Shown: piece by piece, positions 22,913 to 33,100 of the stretch
How positions within the stretch are numbered: position 1 is the first letter of the stretch
How the letters are laid out: each line of letters begins with the position of its first letter
Origin: Simmondsia chinensis
Taxonomy: Eukaryota; Streptophyta; Magnoliopsida; Caryophyllales; Simmondsiaceae
Reading direction: 5' to 3'
DNA length: 64,000 nucleotides
Assembly (NCBI GenBank): GCA_018398585.1
Contig: JAGTTD010000008.1
Location: 1,438,501 to 1,502,500 of the forward strand
Notes under the pieces: generated by a model
Database searches by the model: none
Seen by the model: the letters and a program-made list of their open reading frames with translations, nothing else
Told to the model about the DNA's origin: nothing
Program-made: the position numbers and the translations under genes

Positions 22913-23925
22913 CAGGGGCGGATCCAGCCTTAAGTCATTGGGGTCACGGGCCCCCAGTCAAATTTCTAAATATATACTATAATACATGCCGCAACATCAG
23001 TCTATTCGTAGTACTCTAGTGCTAACAGGCAACCACGCTTATTGTTGCACTGGGGGCACGGGTTCGAGCTTCATGTTCCCCATTTTTATTGATTTTTTCT
23101 CAAGGTTTTTGATTTTTTTGAACAATAAGATTTTTGATTAGTTCATTGCTCTCTTTTATTAAAAAAAAATTATTAACTTCAAAATTGGACCAAAAACTTT
23201 ATTGACTTATAAAATAATAATTATTTAATATTTTTTATATGTTAATATCTCTATGTTTTAATTAATATTTTATTATAATCTCATTTCAGTAATTATACAT
23301 ATAAATTTAACTAATTAATTGTGTAATAGGTTTTTTGTTTTTGTTTTTATGATTATTATGAATCCTATGCTATTAGAATGTTGCATCCACCACTTTCCTT
23401 AGTGAGTATTATAACACATGAGTATATTCATTTGCTAAACACCATTGCAAACGAAAATGTTAAAGTGTCACATATTCCATCTTAATATAATATTTTCCTG
23501 TATTAGTTTTTCAATAAATTAGGTGCATTTTTCTTTCCTTGTCAACGAATAGTACCTTAATAAACTTCTACCACCCACTATCATAGCCTTTATCTAACAA
23601 ATTAATTAATTTTCTTTTTATGATCACTTATGAAATTTTCAACAAAGTAAAAAGTATTTTACTCTATTAATTTCTAGTCCTACTTGTGTTATTTTGTATA
23701 AGTAATTAATTTTAGCTTTTATATTCTTTGATTTTAATTAATTTATAAATATTTGCAACATATTAGTTAATAATAATATATTTATTTATTATGTTTAGAA
23801 CATAATTTGTAAATTGTTAGTTGGCCCCAGTAATTGAATTTTCTAAATCGTTGACACCAGCACCGCACACACATATTCATCTGTATTTGTGCCCCCGGTG
23901 GTCACAAATTCTGGATCCGCCACTG
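22913..23925. mobile_element. Non-autonomous hAT element
   Basis: The ends are CAGGGGCGGATCCAG and inverted CTGGATCCGCCACTG (14 of 15 match). The exact 8-bp duplication TTTCGAGT lies at 22905-22912 and 23926-23933. The 1.0-kb interior is AT-rich without a transposase frame. Confidence 0.9.
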
Positions 23926-24041
23926 TTTCGAGTATTGTTGTTTTACATAACAAAAGTGGTTCTATCCCGAAACTAATTAGCAGCGAATAGAGCAGCTCCT
24001 TAAATATACAAATTGGTTTTTCCTCTTCTAGTTAACCAATA

Positions 24042-26159
24042 CTAGCTATTCGCCGTGCGATGCACGGTGGGATTTTATTATTTATCAACTATTGTTGCTC
24101 ATGAATTATTATTGTTTGTAATCAAATTTTTTTCTACAAAACTCTAGTATATGGTAAAATGTTATATTGCAACCACGTAATCCAATATAAATTGTCTCAG
24201 TAATGGAAAACGAGATAATTGAATGAGAAAATATTATGTTGGGGGAAGAAGTGAATTAAATACTTAGTTTTTTAAATATTATTCGAGAAAAGTTATAATA
24301 CAACCAATAGGGTGATGTTATTGTTAGAGTAAAATTATTATTATCACGGCAATCTGTTGACTATCATTGTATTTATAAGTTGCACCAATACCATGATAAT
24401 AAAAACTTCCTATAAATAAACCACAAAATGATAATCAAATGTAGCTACAGTTAATTAACATTCGTTTCTTTTCTTTTCTTTTTTCTTTTTTTGATAATTT
24501 GATTTAGGAAATTTCACATTTGGTCAAATCAATGTATTTTGTTTGTATGCAAAATAATATGAGAAAAGTATAACTGAATTACTAAATTAATATTAAATGA
24601 ATAGTTGTTTACATTCTAACAAATTCATTAATTTTTTGGTTAGATATATTTAATTTTTAATTAATATGTCTTTTTTTATCCGTACTTTTTTCCAACTAAA
24701 AATTACAATTTCTCTTTTCCTACAAATAAATTTGAACCATAATTTTAATGGTCTATTACTAATTTTATTTTCTTAAATATTAAGTGCTGATATGATTTTT
24801 TTCTCATGTCTATAAATTTTTTCCTAAGTCGGTGCATTAAATGAAGTATTTTCAAATATAATATAATAATGTGCTATTATTATTATTATTATTTTGTTAT
24901 TGCATGCTTGTATATCAAAGAAAAAGAGGTAATGATTATTACATTTAATAATAAAATTGAATTTATTGGTGTTTGCTTGGATTTCTTGTATTTAGAGTGT
25001 TACGGAGTCTTTTAAGTCCCTTCTCATGGAGTTCAAGTGGAAGATTGGGTTTTCTGAAGAGAATCTTTAGATTTTCGAAAGCATATTAAATAAGAATTTA
25101 GGGTTTTTTAAGTTATAACTGAGTATTATATATATGATTGCTATTTAATTTTTATTAGCATTTGATTCAAAATATGGCCAAATTTTATCCACATTATTTT
25201 TTTTGTATTTTATAGAGTTTTAAATTTTCAATATATAATTTTTTAATTGGTTTTGTTTTATTTTATAGAATTTTTTATAAGTTATTTATATTTTTCTCAT
25301 TTATATATTTGGGTGATTTCTTTTGATGTATTGATTTGTAGTTATATTTTATAAGTTTTTAGTTTTTATAATATATTATATTTTAAAGATTTTTTTTTAT
25401 GGAGTTTTTTAAAAACCTTTTGGCTTTTTTTTTTTTTGAGGATTTATGATTATGTTTTAATTATTATTTTCTTTTATTTAATAATTTTTGTTATATTTTC
25501 TTTTTGTTTGGATGTTTTAGTGTTCTAAGTTGTTAATTCTTTTTGGTTGCATTTTTTTAATTATTTTGTAACGATTTTCATGGTGTAATCATTTGGGATA
25601 CGGAAGAAGGCAAAAGTTTAAAAAAATATAAAATTGTATAATAGTTAGATTAAGAGGTTACGTTGATCTTAAATAAATATTCCTCATAAAAATACTCTTC
25701 ATTGAAATAATTTCATAAAATTAGTTTATGATGTTATTATAATATTTTGTTAAGATTATTTTAATTATTATTAAAAATAATATTCATTAAAATTATTTTT
25801 GAAATAATCGTTATCAAACATGGTTAAAAATTATCCTCATAAAATAATTATTTTCTTTTTTAAATTTGGAAAATACGGAGTAATGGCCTAAAAATTCAAG
25901 AATGGTGGAGTGAAGGCTATTAATTAAAATTATTTTTTGAAATAATCGTCACCAATCATCATTAAAAATAATCCTTATAATATAGTTTTTTTCTTTTTTA
26001 AATTTGAAAAAAATATAAAGTAGTGGCCTAAAAATTCAAGGATGGTGTAGTGGAGGCTTAAGAAAGGGAGAGGTGAGGTGAATGCTTAAAAATTCAAGAG
26101 TAGAATAATGGAAGCTTTTGAAAGTGGGAGAAACTTCTAATTAATATATAAAGTACAGA
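24042..26159 (-). mobile_element. Non-autonomous Helitron
   Basis: On the minus strand the element starts TCTGTACTTTATATATTAAT (5' TC) after a host A at 26160. It ends with a hairpin CCGTGC-ATC-GCACGG, seven bases, then CTAG, followed by a host T (complement of 24041). TC start, 3' hairpin, CTRR end and insertion between A and T are the Helitron hallmarks. The 2.1-kb interior is AT-rich with no Rep or helicase frame. Confidence 0.85.
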
Positions 26160-26617
26160 TGGGATTCCATTTTTCTCTTTTTTAGGGTTGTAGCACTAAT
26201 TTATATTTATATAGAAAAGTTATCGTTTATAGTTTTAAAATTTGAGAATTTATATTTAAATACACTAATATTTTAACAAATACTGCGAGCATTTAATTTA
26301 CTAATTATATTCGTAAAATAAAATTATCATAAATTAAATTTGTTCAAATTAGTTAATTATCTCATATTTTGTTCATTCATAATGTATGAGGGATGGCAGT
26401 GGAATGCGTCGGGTATAGGAGATACCTCTTCAATACCCATGCCCGCACCATCTCATTACTTACCATGGGTATGAAGTTATATTCTAACCGTTTCAGGGAG
26501 TACAAACCTATATACACACCTATTATATTATTTGCGGCTATCCAACAGGTATGTATTACCCACCTCGTAGTTACCCAAATTTGTTTACCAATGGTAGCAA
26601 ATATTGATATTTGTTTA
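26160..26617. other. AT-rich spacer
   Basis: Overlapping open frames of 110-116 codons around 26377-26743 run in both strands and resemble no family I know. They look like chance frames. Confidence 0.5.
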
Positions 26618-26915
26618 GGGGTGTGTATTATACCCAAACTAAGCCTAAGCCCGCCGAGCTCGAGGCTTGGCTTGTTTGCATTAAGCTCAACTCTAGCCCG
26701 ACTCGCCACAAGCCCAAGCTTAACTCGGCAAGCTTCGAATTAAACTTGCATATTTTGGCTTATTTAAGCTCAAATTTGGCTTTATTAGGCATATTTAATC
26801 AAATAAATGACACCAAAAAAGCTCGCTTAGACTTGTTTAAACTCACGAGTTCTAGTTTTCCTAAGCTCGAACTTAGCTCGACAAACTACCCGAGCCGACT
26901 CTGATCGGTTCGAGC
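26618..26915. mobile_element. AGCTC-rich hAT-like MITE
   Basis: It starts TTAGGGGTGTGTATTA, with an interior rich in AGCTCGAGG and AAGCTCG. The right end is degraded near GGTTCGAGCTTAG. It lies about 200 bp before the naphthoate synthase start codon, inside the probable promoter. Confidence 0.55.
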
Positions 26916-27020
26916 TTAGAGAGAGAGAGAGCGGGGCGCGCCAAAATGTACCGCTTGGAATTCACAAGTTTGTCCTTCCAACTTCCCATTTCGCCCACCT
27001 TATCTTATCCCATTCATTAT

Positions 27021-27101
27021 CATCTCTCTCTCTCTCTCTCCATGCAATGTCTCCTCCTCTTCTCCTACCCTCACTCTCCAAAACCCTAACCCTAACCCTA
27101 A
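27021..27101 (+). promoter_or_regulatory. CT-rich tract and telo-box in naphthoate synthase leader
   Basis: A CT repeat near 27025-27040 and three ACCCTAA units at 27083-27101 lie just upstream of the ATG at 27129. CT-rich leaders and telo-boxes (AAACCCTAA) are common around plant transcription starts. The telo-box is too short to be a telomere remnant of note. Confidence 0.6.
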
Positions 27102-27128
27102 TTTCTGCGACCTCAAATCCCTCTTTCA

Positions 27129-30100
27129 ATGGCGGGGATTCCCCACATAGATTCCGAATCCGTAAGGAGGAGAATCTCCTACGTTGCTAACCATCTCAAC
27201 CCGGTTCTAGACACGAACCTGAGTACCAACCAAATTGGACCATCCAGTGCCTCGAATTCGCCTAGTGACAGCAGTTATTACCGGATCCATGGGGGAGTTT
27301 CCGGTGAGCCGGTTGTTTGGAAGCCCGCTTGTGATGAATTGGGCGGGGAGTTTACTGATATTCTCTACAAGAAAGCCGTCGGGGAAGGAATTGCTAAGGT
27401 CTCACTTTCAAATTTTCAACGAAATTTGAATTTATTTGTAAATTGAGCACTCCACGTGTAAATTTAGTAAGAATGCCACGTAGGAGTTAATGGGAGAATA
27501 ATATTAATATATAAGTGATGCAATTCAAACCCGATCAAACTAACAAACACAAATCAAGTATCGAAATATAAAGCTTATATTATATTGATAGTAAGAAAAA
27601 GAAGGAAGACATAGAAGAAGGGGGAGAATTTGAGAGAATTTAGAGGGGAGAGATAGAGATCAACACACATCACTCATATATGCTAATAATATTCCTAACT
27701 ACTCACTTATTTATACTAGAGTGTAGGGATGGGGCATTTCTATGGTGCATAATTTTTCTAAGCTGTGTGTCGACACACGCACAAAGCTAAGAAAAATGTT
27801 AAATTTTGTACCGTGCAGAATTTCTGCACGGTAGACAAAGCGGTAGGGATGAGGTGTCCACTAGGGCTAATGACGTGGCACGAGCTTGTGTGTCACCCTT
27901 GATAACATTCGTTTCAATAAGTTTAGTAAGATGCTTTACTTAATATCAATTGGTTTTAAGATAGAACCTTATATGTGGGCGTTATATACTCCAACTTTGT
28001 GGTCATATGAAATTAACAATTTGTCTCCGCTGTTGTTTCTAAGGATAATCACTATTTTCTTTACTGTCCAATTCGGGGTAAAAGGTGGTGTGGGTTAAGT
28101 TTTAACAAATTATGGGTAATGTTACTCTAATTTTGTGAGTTATTTACATTTTAACATTTCGATCTTTTTCGAAATAGTAAAAAGGATCTTGATATTTTGA
28201 ATTAATAAAAAGCCTTCTAATTTTATGTCATGTTAGTAAAAAGACTCCTAATTTTTTGTCATATTAATAAAAATCTACTCTCTAGCGTGATAACGCCTTT
28301 TTTGTAGACAAAGTAGAAGTGGCAATTGATTTTTTTTAATGCTACCGTAAAATGATAAAAACATCCTTCAATAATCTTAATTTTAAACAAATTAAGCGAA
28401 AACAGATAATTTATACATAATATAATATATCGAATTTTGTGCTTATAAAATAAGAACGAGAATATTGAAGGATACTCTTATCATTTTACTACGCCATTAA
28501 TTAAAAAAAAAATAATTTTCACGTCAACTTTATTAATGGAAAATGACGTCATCCCATTGGAGAGGGGCATTTTTATTAGTATGGCTACAATTTAGGTCCT
28601 TTTTAATAGTTCAAAAAAGTTAGGGTCTCTTTTATTATTTCAAAAAATGTCGAGGTATTAAAATGTAAATAATTCTTAATATTAATTACAATTCTCTTTA
28701 TAATTACCTAAATACTCAATTTTGGAACAAATTCAACCTTCTTTATGCTTACCTGTATATTAAACAAAAAAACAACCATCCTAGTGCCTCAAGGGCTCTC
28801 GCAAAAGTGGGGTCTTGGGGTAGAAGTACGCAGCCTTCCCCTTCAGGGTGTCAACCTGAAGAGAGGCTGTTTCCGAGGACCCCCAACCTGAGAGATATGT
28901 CTTCATCGCATCATGGCGACTTACTTGTATATTAAACATACCTAAAAACTGGTACAATAACTCTTTATCTTCTCCTTCTTTACCCCTCTACCTAGTTGTC
29001 AAACTAAGTATAAGAGTTTGTTTGATGCATGTAATTGGAATTGGATTCTTGAATTACATTCCCTCTTTATTAGTGTTGAAATAGAATAGAAATGAAATTT
29101 CATTGCTGTATAATCAAAGAGATCAGAGGTTGGAGTGATTTTGGTCTGGTTATTCCGGGATATGGGTCAGGTAGGGTTTGTGTATAGAATCTGTGGGTTC
29201 ACGGACATCATAAATTTCTAGTAAATTGAGTGAGATTGTTTTAGGTTTTAGGCTAGCTTAACTTAAAATGGGGTCATTTTGAGTTTGAAGTTAATTAGGT
29301 TGAGTCATTTTAGGTTTCTAGTTAGCTAAATTCGCGTGGCTATTTCGGGTTTGGGTCAATCCATTAAGTTCATTTTAGGTCAGCTCAGATTGGGTTAAGT
29401 TAATTTTGAAGTTCAAGTCAATAGTGGAGTTATCATAGAATTTCCCTTTTTTCTCCACCTAAGGAATTAGACGTATCATTTGTAGTAATAACCCAATTTC
29501 ATGAAATTGGATTTTAGTGTTGCAATTCCTTTTTAATATATCAACACAGCATCAAAATTGGGATTAACAACAACAACCCAGTGCCTCAAAGGGCTCCCGC
29601 ATACGCAGGGTCTTGGGGGTAGATGTCTGTAGCCTTCCAATTGGGATTGAGTGCCGTAATTACAATTTTAGTTGCTAATTCCAAGCTTAATTTTGTGTGG
29701 CAAACACAAGGCAAGTATAATGCGTTTATGTTATCTGAATTAGATTTGTGGGTGTGTGTTTGATGTGGTAGATTACAATAAATAGGCCAGAGAGGAGGAA
29801 TGCATTCCGGCCGCTCACAGTTAAGGAGCTGATTAGGGCTTTTAATGATGCTAGAGATGATAGCTCTATTGGGGTCATCATCCTCACTGGCAAGGTAAGT
29901 GAGTTCATGCCATTTAAATCGAGTAATTATGTTCTTTCGGTAGTTTAGGGACTCTTTGGTACTATTTTATGTTGTAGTTTATGGTTAAGAACTAAAATGT
30001 AGATTTGGAAAACAATTCTTTTCTAGGATTTTTTTTTTTCCCTACCTAAGAGGGTACCAACATGCAAGCTCTGGATCCCATTAGAACTCCGAAGTTAAGC

Positions 30101-33100
30101 GTGCTTGGGCGAGAGTAGTACCAAGATGGGTGACCTCCTGGGAAGTCCTCGTGTTGCACCCCTCAGGTTGGGGTTTTTCGAAAACAGCCTCTCTTCAGGG
30201 TAGCACCCTGAAGGGGAAAGGCTGCATACATCCCCCCTTTCCCCCGACCCTGCTTAGGCGGGAGCTCTTGGGGCACTGAAAATGTTGCTTGCTTTTTTGT
30301 TTTCTATTTTCAATTTTCAATCAAACTAAAAAAAAAAAAAAAATCTTGAAAACAACAACAAACCCAATGTCACAAGAGCTCTAGCCAGAGCAGGGTCGGG
30401 AAGGGAGGGGGTGGGGTGAGATGTATGTAGCCTTACCCCTTCAAGATGTTACTCTAAAGGGAGTCTGTGTATGAGAGCCTCCAACCCTAGAAGCGCAAAT
30501 GAAACAACAAAGCAACAATAGAGCAACAACAAAGCATTCAAGTAACAATGAGGTGGCAACATCAACAAACATGTAAGTCTAGGGGCACTATGAATTAGTT
30601 TTGTTGTGCTCCTGTATCATAATCTTGAAAACAAGAAACAAACAAAACCAAAAAAATCAATGAAAATATGGTTTTTAGTTGCCCAAGAAAAAAAAAATTG
30701 CAAATAGAAAATGGATACCAAACATGCCCTTAGTTTGTGATTGGTGAGCAAATTAATCAAGTGTTCATTTTCTCTAAAAGAGGAAATTCCCACTGTTTAG
30801 TAGCCATAGGGGCATGACATACACACTAAAACAAACCCCAGTTGGCAATATGAGTGCTACTTCCAAGCAGATACTTCAAATTAGGGTTATACTACAAAAC
30901 TAATTGGCAATAGAATAACTTACTAATATCTATCGTTATATCCCCTTTTTTGATGTTCCGTGGTGGGATTGCTTTAGGGTGTATCACAAGCGTGTAAATA
31001 TATATCCTAATTTAGCTTGACTCAGGGATCATGGTAGTGGTTTCTCGTTGATCCACTTGATACTTCCATCGGATACAAGACAATAGTAGCATCACTCTAA
31101 CTTGTATTATCGGCAAGAAATAAACACCCAATGAACGGTATAAAATAACTCTGGCAAGTGGGGCAAGAAATGATGCTATGATGCAGGTGGGTCGATAGAT
31201 GAACCTCGTTGTTTCTACTTGTCACAGTAGAGTGTCGATGTTTTGACATACTAAGTTTTTTTTCACTCTTGTAAGAAATTCATGGGATTCGCGACCTTTG
31301 AATCATCTTGTATCTGTTTGATCATGACGTGCAATTGCAGGGGACGAAAGCGTTTTGCAGTGGAGGTGATCAAGCATTGAGAAGCAAGGATGGCTATGCT
31401 GATCTTGAAAGTTTTGGCCGTCTTAATGTTTTAGATTTGCAGGTACTTGTTTGTTTAGATTTCAGGCTCAGTTTGGTTGGGAAGAGCCCTCTTTTGTCCA
31501 ATTTGTGTCTTTTTTCACAAAAATGTTCAGTAATAAATTAACCAAGGAGAAATTGGCATCGTCTTAACACAAAGGAGTGACATTTTCCTCTACCAAAGAA
31601 AACATTTTCCACACTCTAATTTCACTCCAACCTCAAATGACCAAGTGTGAGTCTCTTGCATATTTATATAATGACTAGAACCCAATCTATGGCTGAATAG
31701 AAACTTGATTCCCCAAATGAGACAAAATAAATTTTGTAGAAAAGATATTCTTAGTTAACGATCTTTTAAGGAGAAATATTTTCTGTAAGGAAGATGCCTT
31801 CCTTCTAACCAAGTAGGGGACTAGGGCCAGATAAGGGCAGCAGGGTGGTACTCTTCATGAAGATCATAAAATTGTTTGATAGATTAACCTCAAGGGCTTG
31901 TATGGATCTTTTCCTTCTGGTGAATTACGATCATGTCTCGCTTTTTAACTGGGCCATTTCTGTATAGGTCCAAATTCGGCGGCTTCCAAAACCAGTTATA
32001 GCCATGGTACGCTCCTATCATCTTTGCCTTGCAAATTTATTGGTGCGGTTATTTGATTAATACATGTATATCCATCTTTTATTGAGCTTCAGGTTGCTGG
32101 TTATGCCGTTGGAGGAGGACATGTGCTACACATGGTTTGCGACTTAACTATTGCTGCGGATAACGCCATTTTTGGGCAAACAGGTCCTAAGGTGCTCCCC
32201 TCTTGATCCTTATCCGGTTATGTCTATACTAAAAGTGTGTTTAATTCATGAAATTTTTTTTCCAGTTTTCTTGATGCTTCTTCAAGAAAAAAGTATTCTC
32301 ATTGTAAATGCGTTCAAAAGGATGGGTTCTTCAGATTTTCAACTTGGTTTTTTCTAGTTTTATCTCATTTGTATAGAAAATCGGAGAATGCATATCTCTT
32401 ATTTTCAGTTTTCTTTTGTATATGAGTGGTCGTTTTATGTGTGTTTTTTTCCATCTCTATTCCAATTCTGTGTTTATCTAAGACACTTGAGAAATAGGGA
32501 TGAACTCTGAAAAAATTTTCACTAAGTATATGCAGTTTGAAGGTCTCATCAGGCGAGGCAGTGTATATTGGGTTCTGATCATCTTCACATAAGTGGTTTT
32601 ATACTTTGGTTAGTTTTCAGTTTCTAGGAGGATGTACTAGGCAATGACTGAAATTGGTTTTCTGAGTTGCATTTGAAAGTGCTAACTTCTCCGTGTTCGC
32701 CTCCTGGCTTTATCAAGGAACCATTTATTCCGAAAGCCTAAGTTATTCCTTAAACTCTAGTATATGCACTCATGCGATTGTCAATCATGCTTGAAGCACG
32801 AGTAACATGCATGACTTGCTCATATACAGTGCAAAAATACACTAATAATGTAGTTAGTGAGTTTGATCTTTAAAAAAAGAAAGGGAGATTGTGGGATTTG
32901 ATTTGAGACTTCTTAGTCAAAGATGCTCGAATACAATGCCTAGAATCACTTGTCTCAAAAGCTTAAATCGTTGGTGAAAGTGCTCTTGGAACTATTGCTA
33001 GTCTGCCTCTTGGTTACTTTACTTCCCTGAAGTAATGCAATCGTAATGAGGGATGTATTTGAGCTGAGCCAAGCCAGCTTAGGCTTGATTTGTCAACGCT

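Larger units (their letters stand above)
29947..30730. mobile_element. hAT-like element hosting two SINEs
   Basis: The ends AGGGACTCTTTGGTA and inverted TACCAAACATGCCCT are flanked by TAGTTT on both sides (29941-29946 and 30731-30736). Two SINEs (30048-30300 and 30356-30620) sit inside. Without them the element is about 270 bp. It lies in naphthoate synthase intron 2. Confidence 0.6.

Noticed and set aside
26377..26743. Overlapping 110- and 116-codon frames
   Set aside because: They face each other across the same bases, partly inside a MITE, and match nothing known.
27081..27101. Interstitial telomere
   Set aside because: Only three ACCCTAA units in a CT-rich gene leader; better read as a telo-box promoter motif.
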